The notes beneath the pieces were generated by a model, which made no database searches, was not told where the DNA came from, and saw only the letters and a program-made list of their open reading frames with translations. The translations under genes and the position numbers were made by a program. Shown here one piece after another: positions 17,548 to 26,309 of a DNA stretch of 64,000 nucleotides (its first letter is position 1; each line of letters opens with the position of its first letter). Source of the stretch: Streptomyces sp. 2114.4 (GTDB lineage: Bacteria > Actinomycetota > Actinomycetes > Streptomycetales > Streptomycetaceae); assembly GCF_900187385.1 (NCBI RefSeq), contig NZ_FYEY01000001.1:2790001-2854000 (forward strand), in the 5' to 3' direction.

Positions 17548-18969
17548 ATGACCACCGAACCGACCCACCTCGCCGACCTGACGGCCACCCGGCTCACGGC
17601 CGGGTACGCGGCCGGCGAGTTCTCTCCCGTCGAGGCGGCCCGGGCGGTGCTGGAGCGCGCCGAGGCCGCGCAGGCCGCGACGAACTGCTTCGCCCGGATC
17701 GACCCGGACGAGGCGCTGTCGGCCGCGAAGGAATCGGAGGAGCGCTGGCGGGCCGGTACGCCTGCCGGGCCGGTGGACGGGGTGCCGGTCACCGTCAAGG
17801 ACCTGATCCTCACCCGGGGCGTGCCGACGCTGCGCGGTTCGCGGACGGTACGGGCCGAGGGCCCGTGGGAGGAGGACGCTCCGTCGGTCGCCCGGCTGCG
17901 GGAGTCGGGGTCGGTGTTCGTCGGCAAGACGACCACCCCGGAGTTCGGCTGGAAGGGCGTCACCGACAGTCCGCGGCACGGGGTGACGGGCAATCCGTAC
18001 GACCCGGGGCGCACCGCGGGCGGCTCCAGCGGCGGCAGTGCGGCGGCGGTGGCGCTGGGCGCCGGGCCGCTGAGTCTGGGTACCGACGGCGGCGGTTCGG
18101 TCCGTATCCCGGCGTCGTTCTGCGGGATCTTCGCGCTCAAGGCGACCTACGGGCGGGTGCCGCTGTATCCGGCGAGCCCGTTCGGGACGCTGGCGCACGT
18201 CGGGCCGATGACCCGGGACGCGGCGGACGCGGCCCTGATGATGGAGGTGATCTGCGGCGCGGACTGGCGGGACTGGTCCCAGCTCGGCCCGGCCGGCGGG
18301 TCGTTCCGGGAAGCGCTGGCGGGTCCGGTGTCCGGGCTGCGGGTGGCCTACAGCCCGTCACTCGGCTGGGAGGTGCCGGTGGCCCCGGAGGTCGCCGCGG
18401 CGGTCCGGGGGGCCGTTGACACGCTGGCCGGGCTCGGCGCGTCCGTCGAGGAGATCGACCCGGGCATCGCGGACCCGGTGGAGGCCTTCCACACGCTGTG
18501 GTTCAGCGGCGCGGCCCGGGTGGTGCAGCATCTGGACGACGCGGAGCGGGCGCTGCTCGACCCGGGGCTCCAGGAGATCTGCGAGCAGGGCGCCCGCTAC
18601 AGCGCACTGGACTACCTGGCCGCCGTCGATACGCGGATGGCGCTCGGTCAGGCCATGGGACGCTTCCACAGCGCCTACGACCTGCTGGTGACCCCGACCG
18701 AACCGATCACCGCCTTCGCGGCGGGCGTCGAGGTACCGCCCGGATCCGGCCACACCCGCTGGACGGGCTGGACACCGTTCACCTACCCGTTCAACCTCAC
18801 CCAGCAGCCGGCCGCGACGCTGCCCTGCGGGGTGGACGGCGCGGGGATGCCGATCGGCGTCCAGCTGGTCGGCGCGCGGCACGCGGACGCGCTGGTCCTG
18901 CGCGCCGCACACGCCCTCTACGAAGCGGGGACCGCGGAGATCCCCGCGCCTCCCGTCCCCAGGGGCTGA
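17548..18969 (+). CDS. amidase (amidase-signature family)
   Basis: A 473-residue enzyme with the complete Ser-cisSer-Lys apparatus: Lys in VPVTVKDLIL (near residue 84), the glycine/serine-rich GRTAGGSSGGSAAAVALG, and the nucleophile in GTDGGGSVRIPASFCG. Normal length, no signal peptide, so a cytosolic hydrolase of an amide C-N bond. ATG 17548 has CGGAGG 8 nt upstream. Paired with the hydroxyacid dehydrogenase and close to EutA-like isomerases, DUF3830 and an ABC importer. The cluster could take up an amide or cyclic amino-acid derivative, hydrolyse it here and rearrange the acid; the substrate is inferred, not seen. Confidence 0.88.
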   Translation: MTTEPTHLADLTATRLTAGYAAGEFSPVEAARAVLERAEAAQAATNCFARIDPDEALSAAKESEERWRAGTPAGPVDGVPVTVKDLILTRGVPTLRGSRTVRAEGPWEEDAPSVARLRESGSVFVGKTTTPEFGWKGVTDSPRHGVTGNPYDPGRTAGGSSGGSAAAVALGAGPLSLGTDGGGSVRIPASFCGIFALKATYGRVPLYPASPFGTLAHVGPMTRDAADAALMMEVICGADWRDWSQLGPAGGSFREALAGPVSGLRVAYSPSLGWEVPVAPEVAAAVRGAVDTLAGLGASVEEIDPGIADPVEAFHTLWFSGAARVVQHLDDAERALLDPGLQEICEQGARYSALDYLAAVDTRMALGQAMGRFHSAYDLLVTPTEPITAFAAGVEVPPGSGHTRWTGWTPFTYPFNLTQQPAATLPCGVDGAGMPIGVQLVGARHADALVLRAAHALYEAGTAEIPAPPVPRG

Positions 18970-19030
18970 CCGCGACGTCCCGTCGTCCGCCCCCGAAGAG
19001 AGGGGACGGCGACGGGACTGAAGACAGGCC

Positions 19031-19531
19031 CTACGCCCGCCGGAAGTTGAGGGTCTCCCCCAGGGCTCCGGCCCGCCACAGGTCCTGGCAGGCGTCGGCC
19101 ATCCGGTCCAGACCGTCGACGACACTGCCCCACACGATGCCCGGCACCCAGCCCGCGTCACCGTTGATCAGCAGATTGTTGCGCTCGTAGAACAGCGCGA
19201 GGTCCACAACGGTGGCGCGGCCCTGGTGTTTTGCCTGGGTCTCGTAACCGTAGGACTTCGTTCCCAGTTGGGTGTCGGTGAAGGTGAAGTAGCACAGATC
19301 GCCGGGGATCGGGGTGATCGTCGGGTTCTCCAGCGGCGGCTCCTCCGGGGCGAACGGCGCGAGCAGGGCGTAGATCTCGTTGCGGGCGTATTTGGCGTGG
19401 TAGACGTCGCCGCCCAGCGGGAGCGCGTCCCATACGGCATTGCAGGTGATCGGCGCGCGGTCGTCGAGCAACTTGGCCGTGCAGCTCACGCCGCGCTTGT
19501 CCAGGGAGACTTCGATGAAGCGATCGGTCAT
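19031..19531 (-). CDS. DUF3830 family protein
   Basis: A 166-residue protein starting MTDRFIEVSLDKRG with the conserved AVWDALPLGGDVYHAKYARNEIY block and GDLCYFTFTDTQLG, which I recognise as DUF3830, a cyclophilin-like beta-barrel family. Elsewhere these genes sit beside Asp/Glu racemase and ABC transporter genes, as here, which supports a role in the same pathway. Biochemical function is not established. The ATG at 19531 has only a weak GGGG upstream. Convergent with the amidase gene and divergent from the transporter operon. Confidence 0.8.
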   Translation of the reverse strand: MTDRFIEVSLDKRGVSCTAKLLDDRAPITCNAVWDALPLGGDVYHAKYARNEIYALLAPFAPEEPPLENPTITPIPGDLCYFTFTDTQLGTKSYGYETQAKHQGRATVVDLALFYERNNLLINGDAGWVPGIVWGSVVDGLDRMADACQDLWRAGALGETLNFRRA

Positions 19532-19605
19532 GCCCCGATCGTAGGTGGGCAATACCGGCGTACGGAACAACTCCGGGGCGCTTGCATCAAGGGCTGGAAA
19601 CGATC

Positions 19606-19617
19606 GGCATATATGCC
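19606..19617. promoter_or_regulatory. palindrome GGCATATATGCC before the transporter operon
   Basis: A perfect 12-bp palindrome about 52 nt upstream of the substrate-binding protein start, in the divergent region with the DUF3830 gene. A closely related palindrome (GGCATATGCC) lies before the IclR regulator gene, so it is a candidate operator. Confidence 0.4.
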
Positions 19618-19668
19618 AGGCGTTCGGGTAGCCGCGCGCCCATGGCTCCACCACAGGAGAACACCAAA

Positions 19669-20580
19669 ATGATCAAGAGAAAATCGGCCGGAGACATCCG
19701 GCGGCGAACGCTGCTCGCGGGGGTGGCGGCGCTCGGCGCGGCGGGTGCGATGGGAGCGGGCACGGGCTGCTCCCGGGTGGATGTCTCCGGGGCGACCGGA
19801 GGCGGACACCAGCTGGAGGATCTGCGGAAAAAGGGCACCGTCCGTATGGGCATCGCCAGCGAGCCGCCCTATGCCTCCATCAACAACAAGGGCGAGCTGG
19901 CCGGCGAGGCCCCCGCGGTGGCCAAGACGATCTTCCGGCGGCTGGGCATCAAGAATTTCGAGCCGGTACCGGTCGAATTCGGCGCACTGGTGCCGGGGCT
20001 GCACTCCTTCCAGTACGACGTGATCGTCGCCGGCATGTTCATCAACAAGGCCCGCTGTGCGGCCGTCCTCTTCTCCGACCCGGATTACGAGAGCAAGGAC
20101 GCTTTCCTCGTCCCCAAGGGCAACCCGAAAAATATCCACACCTATGCGGATATCGCCAAGAAGCACCTCCGGATGGGCTCCGGTATCGGTTATGCCGAGA
20201 TCGACTACGCGGTCGGCAACGGCGTCAAGAAGAGCGCCATCCAGACCTACGGCGACCAGATCGCCGGCATGGAGGCCCTGGAGGCCGGCCGGATCGACGT
20301 CTTCGCCGGCACCGCGCTGACCATGATCGAGGCGCTGAAGACCGGCGCCCACCCCAAGGTCGAGATGACCCGGCCGTTCACGCCGGAGGTCGACGGCAAG
20401 CCCCAGCGCGACGGCGGCGGCTACGGCTTCCGGATCGGCGAGACCAACCTGCGCGACGCCTTCAACCGCGAGCTGCAGAAGATGAAGAAGAGCGGCGAAC
20501 TCCTGCGCATCGCCCGGCCGTACGGCTTCACCAAGGAGTTCCAGACCGACCTCACGGCGAAGGAGCTCTGCAAAAAGTGA
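19669..20580 (+). CDS. ehuB: ABC importer substrate-binding lipoprotein (EhuB-like)
   Basis: A 303-residue amino-acid-type binding protein. The N-terminus has RRRTLLAGVAALGAAGAMGA followed by GTGC: a probable twin-arginine lipoprotein signal with Cys33 as the lipidated residue. The mature part has the family 3 solute-binding fold (VRMGIASEPPYASINNKGEL; GYAEIDYAVGNGVK; GRIDVFAGTALTMIEAL). Automated annotation commonly calls such Streptomyces proteins ectoine/hydroxyectoine EhuB; the ligand here is not proven. ATG 19669 has AGGAG 8 nt upstream. It overlaps the first permease gene by 4 bp, starting a four-gene operon. Confidence 0.82.
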   Translation: MIKRKSAGDIRRRTLLAGVAALGAAGAMGAGTGCSRVDVSGATGGGHQLEDLRKKGTVRMGIASEPPYASINNKGELAGEAPAVAKTIFRRLGIKNFEPVPVEFGALVPGLHSFQYDVIVAGMFINKARCAAVLFSDPDYESKDAFLVPKGNPKNIHTYADIAKKHLRMGSGIGYAEIDYAVGNGVKKSAIQTYGDQIAGMEALEAGRIDVFAGTALTMIEALKTGAHPKVEMTRPFTPEVDGKPQRDGGGYGFRIGETNLRDAFNRELQKMKKSGELLRIARPYGFTKEFQTDLTAKELCKK

Positions 20581-21308
20581 CCGGCGCCCTGTGGCAACTC
20601 TTCTTCGAGGGTCTGTGGATCACCGTCCAGCTGATGATCTACAGCGCCGCTCTGGCCGCGGCCGTCGCCTTCGGCGTCGGCCTGGCCCGCACCTCACGGT
20701 TCTGGATCGTCCGCTTCCTGTCCGGGGTCTATGTGGAGTTCTTCCGCGGTACCTCGGCCCTGGTGCTGATGTTCTGGCTGTTCTTCGCGCTGCCGCTGCT
20801 GGGCTGGCAGTTGGTCGGTATCTGGGCGGGCACCCTGGCCCTGGGCCTGTCGTACGGCGCGTACGGCTCCGAGATCGTCCGCGGCGCCGTCCAGGCGGTG
20901 GCCCCCGCCCAGCGCGAGGCGGCCATCGCACTGAGCTTCACGCCCTGGCAGCGGCTGCGGAAGGTGATACTGCCGCAGGCCGTCCCCGAGATGATGCCGC
21001 CCTTCAACAACCTGCTGATCGAACTGCTCAAGGGCACCGCGCTGGCCTCGCTGCTGTCCATCGGTGAACTCACCTTCCAGGCCAAGCTCGCCCGGCTGTC
21101 GACGGGCCAGAGCGCCCAGATCTACGGCATCATCCTCGTCCTGTACTTCGCGGTCGCGTTCGTGCTGACCCGGATCATGCGGGTGCTGGAGCGCCGCGCC
21201 AAGGCCTCCATCGGCCGGGCGGTGCCCAAGGGTGAGGGCTGGTTCTCCCGCAAACTGCCCGTCGAGAAGCAGGGCCCCGAGGCGCTGGCCACCGGAGGAA
21301 AGCCGTGA
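20577..21308 (+). CDS. ehuC: ABC importer permease (EhuC-like)
   Basis: A 243-residue inner-membrane permease of the polar amino-acid type (HisM/EhuC). It has about five hydrophobic helices; FRGTSALVLMFWLFFALPLLGW and the EAA loop QREAAIALSFTPWQRLRKV are clear and show contact with the ATPase. The GTG start overlaps the stop of the binding-protein gene (GTGA), so translation is coupled. The next gene overlaps its end in the same way. Confidence 0.85.
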   Translation: MTGALWQLFFEGLWITVQLMIYSAALAAAVAFGVGLARTSRFWIVRFLSGVYVEFFRGTSALVLMFWLFFALPLLGWQLVGIWAGTLALGLSYGAYGSEIVRGAVQAVAPAQREAAIALSFTPWQRLRKVILPQAVPEMMPPFNNLLIELLKGTALASLLSIGELTFQAKLARLSTGQSAQIYGIILVLYFAVAFVLTRIMRVLERRAKASIGRAVPKGEGWFSRKLPVEKQGPEALATGGKP

Positions 21309-21958
21309 ACAACTGGTCATGGAGCTACGTCGGCGAGATCATGCCCGACATCCTCAAGGGCCTGTGGATCACCGTCCAGGCGACGTTCTACGGCTCGCTG
21401 GTGTCCTTCGCGCTCGGGCTGGTGTGGGCGCTGGCCCTGCGCGCACCGAGCCGCTGGGTGACCTGGCCGGTCAGCATCTTCGTCGAGTTCATCCGCAACA
21501 CCCCGCTGCTGGTGCAGCTGTTCTTCCTGTTCTTCGTCCTGCCGACCTGGGGTCTGGCCTTCGCCCCGCTGACCACCGGTGTCATCGGCCTGGGCCTGCA
21601 CTACTCGACGTACACCTCCGAGGTCTACCGCGCCGGTATCGACGGGGTGCCGCCCGGCCAGTGGGAGGCCGCCACGGCGCTGAGCCTGCCGCGCCGGCGC
21701 ACCTGGACCGCGGTGATCCTTCCGCAGGCGTTCCGCCGGGTGGTGCCCGCGCTGGGCAACTACGTCATCGCGATGTTCAAGGACACGCCGCTGCTGGCCG
21801 GTATCACCGTCGCCGACATGCTCTTCGAGGCGAACAGCATCAGCGCCACCACCTTCGACTACCTGGAGCCGATCACCGTCGTCGGCATCCTCTTCGTGGT
21901 CATCTCCTACCCCACCTCCCTCCTCCTGCGAGCCCTGGAGCGTCGCCTTGTCCGCTGA
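21305..21958 (+). CDS. ehuD: ABC importer permease (EhuD-like)
   Basis: A 217-residue second permease of the polar amino-acid family. [22 protein letters not shown] is the family hallmark, and the EAA loop is [19 protein letters not shown]. It starts with GTG overlapping the previous stop (GTGA). It pairs with the EhuC-like protein to form the membrane channel. Its 3' end overlaps the ATPase gene by 11 bp. Confidence 0.85.
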   Translation: MNNWSWSYVGEIMPDILKGLWITVQATFYGSLVSFALGLVWALALRAPSRWVTWPVSIFVEFIRNTPLLVQLFFLFFVLPTWGLAFAPLTTGVIGLGLHYSTYTSEVYRAGIDGVPPGQWEAATALSLPRRRTWTAVILPQAFRRVVPALGNYVIAMFKDTPLLAGITVADMLFEANSISATTFDYLEPITVVGILFVVISYPTSLLLRALERRLVR

Positions 21959-22790
21959 CCACACCCCCTCGAAAGACACGGCCACCCCGGCGGACGGGAC
22001 CTCCCCCCGGACGGAGTCCGGGGAAGGCACCGAGCTGATCCGCTTCGACAAGGTCACCAAGCGGTTCGGGACCAACACCGTCCTGGACTCCCTGGACTTC
22101 ACCGTCTCGTCCGGCAAGCACGTCACCCTCATCGGCCCGTCCGGTTCCGGCAAGACCACCATCCTGCGGCTGCTGATGACGCTGCTGAAGCCGGACGAGG
22201 GGACGATCAAGGTCGGTGGCGAGTATCTGACCCATGAGGAAAAGGGCGGCAAGCTCGTACCGGCCGGGGAGAAGCACTGCCGCGAGGTGCGCAAGAACAT
22301 CGGCATGGTGTTCCAGCAGTTCAACCTCTTCCCGAACATGAAGGTGCTGCGGAACATCACCGAGGCGCCGGTACACGTCCTCGGGCTGGACAAGGACGCC
22401 GCCGAGGAGCGGGCCCGCGACCTCCTCGAACTGGTGGGCCTGACCGCGCACCTCGACAAGTACCCGACCCAGCTCTCCGGCGGCCAGCAGCAGCGGGTCG
22501 CCATCGCGCGGGCGCTGGCGATGCGCCCGCAGGTGCTGCTGCTGGACGAGGTGACCTCCGCGCTCGACCCGGAGCTGGTGGCCGGGGTGCTGGACGTCCT
22601 GCGGGACATCGCGCACACCACGGACATCACGATGCTGTGCGTCACCCACGAGATGAACTTCGCCCGGGACATCTCCGACTGCGTGATGATGTTCGATCAG
22701 GGGCGGGTGATCGAATTCGGGCCGCCGGAGCGGATCTTCAGCGAGCCGGAGCACGAGCGCACCCGGGAATTCCTGAGCGCGGTGCTGTAG
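21948..22790 (+). CDS. ehuA: ABC importer ATP-binding protein (EhuA-like)
   Basis: A 280-residue ATPase with about 25 unstructured residues at the N-terminus. Walker A is GPSGSGKTT, the Q-loop is [10 protein letters not shown], the signature [15 protein letters not shown], Walker [14 protein letters not shown], and the switch histidine lies in CVTHEMNFA. The start is a TTG at 21948 inside the EhuD gene, with GGAG about 8 nt upstream; no better-placed ATG or GTG exists. It is the last gene of the operon, which ends at the strong hairpin near 22928. Confidence 0.87.
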   Translation: MSADHTPSKDTATPADGTSPRTESGEGTELIRFDKVTKRFGTNTVLDSLDFTVSSGKHVTLIGPSGSGKTTILRLLMTLLKPDEGTIKVGGEYLTHEEKGGKLVPAGEKHCREVRKNIGMVFQQFNLFPNMKVLRNITEAPVHVLGLDKDAAEERARDLLELVGLTAHLDKYPTQLSGGQQQRVAIARALAMRPQVLLLDEVTSALDPELVAGVLDVLRDIAHTTDITMLCVTHEMNFARDISDCVMMFDQGRVIEFGPPERIFSEPEHERTREFLSAVL

Positions 22791-22927
22791 CGCGGTGCTG
22801 GAGAGCGGCGCCGGCGAAGGGCAGCCGCCGGGCGCCGGGGCCGGTGTCGTGAGCTGACCCGGCGTCGTACGGCCGGATCTGGCTCCCCGGGTTTCGGGGG
22901 GCCGGGCGACCGGCTTTGGGACCGACT

Positions 22928-22961
22928 CACGGAACCGGCCACAGATGTGGCCGGTTCCGTG
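22928..22961 (+). terminator. perfect 16-bp hairpin after the transporter operon
   Basis: CACGGAACCGGCCACA and TGTGGCCGGTTCCGTG are exact reverse complements separated by GA. It is the strongest simple hairpin in the 454-bp gap (22791-23244) between the importer and the IclR gene. The rest of that gap has no ORF, only the palindrome at 23051. Confidence 0.8.
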
Positions 22962-23050
22962 CCCTTCGGGGGCACTCCCCCTCCCCCGCCCCGGGGTATA
23001 CGGGTGCCGTGGGGCGCAAAGCACCAGGACACCGGGGGCATCTTGACCTT

Positions 23051-23060
23051 GGCATATGCC
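23051..23060. promoter_or_regulatory. palindrome GGCATATGCC upstream of the IclR gene
   Basis: A perfect 10-bp palindrome inside a looser dyad that begins CTTGACC and ends TCTCAAG, about 185 bp before GTG 23245. Similar to the palindrome before ehuB, and a candidate binding site for the IclR protein itself. Confidence 0.4.
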
Positions 23061-23244
23061 GAAGTCTCAAGCCCCGGCACAGAAACGACAAGCACGCTTC
23101 TTTTCAGTCAAGGCCCCCTCCCCCGAGGGCCGTTGACCGCTATCGTGAGGGCAACGCCGTTGTCCGGGACCGGCCGCCAAGCGTCGGCCGGGACCGCCAA
23201 CGACCGTCATGCCGCAAGCGGTAACAACCTGCTAGGGGGACACC

Positions 23245-24003
23245 GTGGCGCTGAAGCCCGAGCCGACCGCGCCGTTCCATTCGGTGCAGTACGCCCTTCG
23301 CGTGCTCGAAACGATCTCCAGGCACACCAACGGTGTGACCGATGCGCAGATCGCCCGCGAAGCGGGACTGTCCCCGGGCCAGCTCGCCCACATGCTCTCG
23401 ATGCTCCGGCGCGAGGGCTACGTCGAGCAGGTCACCGACGGCGCGTACGTCGTAGGTGAATCGCTCCTGCTCCTGGGCGCGGGCGGCGACCGCGACCAGG
23501 CGCTGCGCGACAAGCTCCAGCTCACCCTCGACCACCTGCGCGACTCGGTCGGCGCGGCGGTCTACATCAGCCGGTACATCGACGGCGAGGTGAAGATCCT
23601 CCATTACGCCGACGGACCGCTGGCCCCCAAGGTCAACGAGTGGGCCGAATTCCACCGCACGGCGCACGCCAGCGCGGTCGGCAAGTGCCTGCTGGCGCAG
23701 CTCGACCACGACGGCCGCAAGGATCACCTCTCGCGCCACAAGACCGCCCGGCTCACCTCCCGGACGATCACCAACGAGAAGGTCCTGTTCCACAAGCTCG
23801 ACAGCCAGCCGCCCACGGTCCCGGTCCTCGACCTCCAGGAGTACGCCGTCGGCACGGTCTGCGCGGCCGTACCGATCACCGCCGGTGCGACGGTCGGCTG
23901 CCTCGCCCTTTCCATGCCGCTGGAGCACGCCCACCGCCTGCGCCAGGCCGCCGACACCCTCAACCGCCAGGCCGCGCCGGTACTGCTGTCGCTGGCGATC
24001 TGA
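23245..24003 (+). CDS. IclR-family transcriptional regulator
   Basis: A 252-residue regulator. The winged helix-turn-helix is at residues about 10-75 (ALRVLETISRHTNGVTDAQI; GLSPGQLAHMLSMLRREGYV). A typical IclR effector domain follows, with HRTAHASAVGKCLLAQL and, near the end, EYAVGTVCAAVPITAG. GTG 23245 follows GGGGGA by 6 nt. It lies just after the importer operon and could control it, but the same regulator type is also found unlinked. Its position directly before tRNA-Lys copy 2 leaves only 73 bp, with no obvious terminator of its own. Confidence 0.88.
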   Translation: MALKPEPTAPFHSVQYALRVLETISRHTNGVTDAQIAREAGLSPGQLAHMLSMLRREGYVEQVTDGAYVVGESLLLLGAGGDRDQALRDKLQLTLDHLRDSVGAAVYISRYIDGEVKILHYADGPLAPKVNEWAEFHRTAHASAVGKCLLAQLDHDGRKDHLSRHKTARLTSRTITNEKVLFHKLDSQPPTVPVLDLQEYAVGTVCAAVPITAGATVGCLALSMPLEHAHRLRQAADTLNRQAAPVLLSLAI

Positions 24004-24076
24004 GGCCTTTCGCCCCGACCCGCTTCCGTGGTCATGAGCACCCCTCTCGACCAGGTAGTATTTCTTTCGTCAGCGC

Positions 24077-24150
24077 GCGCCGCTAGCTCAGTTGGTTAGA
24101 GCAGCTGACTCTTAATCAGCGGGTCCGGGGTTCGAGTCCCTGGCGGCGCA
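24077..24150 (+). tRNA. tRNA-Lys (anticodon CUU), copy 2
   Basis: Identical over all 74 nt to the copy at 9441: acceptor GCGCCGC/GCGGCGC, loop CTCTTAA with anticodon CTT, no encoded CCA. It also shares the 5' flank CAGCGC with copy 3. Confidence 0.97.
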
Positions 24151-24156
24151 CGTATG

Positions 24157-24192
24157 AAGTGGGCGTTTCCGGTTCTCCGGGGACGCCCACTT
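24157..24192 (+). terminator. hairpin terminator after tRNA-Lys copy 2
   Basis: AAGTGGGCGT (24157-24166) pairs with ACGCCCACTT (24183-24192), followed by TTG; it starts 6 nt after the tRNA. Confidence 0.75.
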
Positions 24193-24320
24193 TGTTGTAC
24201 CGGGGTGGGACGGGGTGGGCCGGGTCGGCGGCCGTCGGATGGCTGGGCCCCCGCATCGGGGGGCCGGATCACTGAGGTGCGGCACCGGGCCGGATCGCCG
24301 GACGGGCCGTCCGTCGTGGG

Positions 24321-26108
24321 TCACCGGTCCAGGAGGTGGGCCCGGTCGTGGTCGCGGTACAGCGCCAGCAGTGCGGCCCGGTCCGCGGCGGTGAAGCGGC
24401 GATAGGTGCTGCCGGCCGGGACGGCGGGGACGACCGGGGCGACCGGGGCGACCGGGGACCACCAGACCGGCTCCGGGCACCGGAATCCGGTCCGGCGCAG
24501 GGCGGCCCGGTGCACCTTGTGGGTGGCGGTCACCGGCAGCGCGTCCAGGGTACGTACGAACCGGGGAGCCATCTTCGTCCCGAGATCGGACTGGGCGGCG
24601 AGGAAGGCCACGAAGCCGTCCGGGTCGAACGCCGCGCCGTCCCGCAGCGCCAGGGCCGCCATGACCTGATCCCCCGCGACCGGGTCGGGTACCGCGTACA
24701 CGGCCACACCGGCCGCCGGGGCGTACCGGGCGAGGATGTTCTCGATCATCGCGGCGGCCAGGTTCTCGCTGTCGACCCGCAGCCGGTCATCCGCCCGCCC
24801 GGCGAAGTGGAAGAACCCCTCGGTGTCCCGGAAGAAGAGGTCGCCGGTCCAGTACCAGCCCGCGCCGGCCCGGTCTTCGCCCCGGCCGCGGGTGCGGGCG
24901 GCGGTCGCCTCGGGGTTGCGCCAGTAGCCCTCGAAGGAGCTGCGGCCGCGGTTGACCAGCTCCCCTGTCGCCTCGCCCCCGTTGAGCAGCCGGCCCGCAG
25001 GGTCGAGGCGGGCACGCGGCAGCTCAACGCCGGTCTCCGGCTCGACGACGGCGAGATCGTCTCCGGGGGCCGCCCGGCCGATGGCGCCGGGCGGGGTGTC
25101 CGGGGTGCGCCGGATCGCCGCGCCGCCCTCGGAGGAGCCGTACCCCTCGGTCAGGCGGACGCCGAACCGTTCGGCGAAGCGGGCGGCGTCGACGGCGCCC
25201 GCTTCGGTACCGAAGCCGCAGCGCAGCGTGTGGCCCCGGTCGTCGGGGGCGGGCGGGGTGGCGAGCAGGTACTGCACGGCCCGGCCGACGTAGGTGAAGT
25301 AGGTGGCCCCGTAGCGGCGCACATCGGGGAGGAAGGCGGAGGCCGAGAACCGGCGGCGCAGCGCCACGGCGGCCCCTCCGGCCAGCGCCGGGGCCCAGCC
25401 GGCGATCACGGCATTGCCGTGGAACATCGGCATGCAGAGGTAGTGGACGTCATCCCGGCGCACCCCGAAGTACCTGGCCAGCGAGTGTCCGGCGGCGGCC
25501 AGCCGGCCCTGGGTGCACAGGGCGGCCTTGGGCGCGCCGGTGGAGCCGGAGGTGAAGTAGAGCAGCATGCGGGAGGCGGGGCCCGGGGTGCGGGTGGCGC
25601 CGTGTCCGCGTCCGCGTCCGCCGGCCGTGATCCCGTCGGGCGTCGCGCCCTCGTACGGCCCGAGCAGGTCCCGGTAGGCCGGGTCGTCCACGACGAGGAT
25701 CCGCCGGGGCGGGATCGGGAGGTCCAGGCCGGCGAGCAGGGGCAGCTGGGCGCGTTCGGTGATCAGCAGCGCGCAGTCGGTGTGGCTGATGTCGCGGACG
25801 AGTTCCGGTCCGCGGCGGGTGGGGTTGATCCCGGCGACCGCGGCCCCGGCGAGTGCCGCCGCGCTCAGCCACAGCGGGTACTCGGGCACATTGCCCAGCA
25901 ACACCCCGAGGTGGGGCTCGGCACCGCGTGGCAGCAGCTCCTCCAGCAGTGCCGCCCGCGCGGCGGCGCCGCCCGCCAGCTGGTGATGGGTGAGCACCAA
26001 GTCCTCGTACTTCGCTCCCACCCGGTGATCACCCCACTGCGCCCGGACGAGCTCCGCGACGGTGGCGGCGCCGGAACGTTCCTGACCGCTGGTGCCGTTG
26101 GCTGCCAT
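24321..26108 (-). CDS. AMP-binding acyl-CoA synthetase
   Basis: A 595-residue adenylate-forming enzyme. The phosphate-binding motif is LLYFTSGSTGAPKAAL, followed by CMPMFHGNAVIAGW, TEGYGSSEGGAAI (the YGxxE-type motif), YWTGDLFFRDTEGFFHFAGR with the hinge aspartate, and GTKMAPRFVRTLDALPVTATHKVHR holding the C-terminal catalytic lysine region. It activates a carboxylic acid, probably a fatty acid, to the acyl-CoA (FadD17-like). A Val-Ala-Pro repeat (VAPVAPVVPAVPAG) near residue 555 comes from a short tandem DNA repeat. ATG 26108 lacks a strong ribosome site. It stands alone, convergent with tRNA-Lys copy 2. Confidence 0.87.
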   Translation of the reverse strand: MAANGTSGQERSGAATVAELVRAQWGDHRVGAKYEDLVLTHHQLAGGAAARAALLEELLPRGAEPHLGVLLGNVPEYPLWLSAAALAGAAVAGINPTRRGPELVRDISHTDCALLITERAQLPLLAGLDLPIPPRRILVVDDPAYRDLLGPYEGATPDGITAGGRGRGHGATRTPGPASRMLLYFTSGSTGAPKAALCTQGRLAAAGHSLARYFGVRRDDVHYLCMPMFHGNAVIAGWAPALAGGAAVALRRRFSASAFLPDVRRYGATYFTYVGRAVQYLLATPPAPDDRGHTLRCGFGTEAGAVDAARFAERFGVRLTEGYGSSEGGAAIRRTPDTPPGAIGRAAPGDDLAVVEPETGVELPRARLDPAGRLLNGGEATGELVNRGRSSFEGYWRNPEATAARTRGRGEDRAGAGWYWTGDLFFRDTEGFFHFAGRADDRLRVDSENLAAAMIENILARYAPAAGVAVYAVPDPVAGDQVMAALALRDGAAFDPDGFVAFLAAQSDLGTKMAPRFVRTLDALPVTATHKVHRAALRRTGFRCPEPVWWSPVAPVAPVVPAVPAGSTYRRFTAADRAALLALYRDHDRAHLLDR

Positions 26109-26227
26109 GGCGTCGGAGGGTAGCTGACGTTGCGTCAGGTGGGGAGGGGGGTGGGGCCCGCCTTCCCGGGGGCCTGGCGGGGGGCCGGGGTGGCCCGGCG
26201 GGGGTGCGGTGCCGTGTCCCCCGCCGG

Positions 26228-26309
26228 GGCGTCGGGATGTCAGGGCGCCAGGGCGTCAGGACTTCGGGGCGTCGGGACGTCAGGGCGTCGGGACGTCGGG
26301 ACGTCAGGA
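26228..26309. repeat. short imperfect tandem repeats (GGGACGTCAGGGCGTC-like)
   Basis: Eight or so copies of a 9-10 bp unit varying around GGGACGTCA, between the acyl-CoA synthetase start and the LPMO stop codon. Non-coding as far as I can see. Confidence 0.6.
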
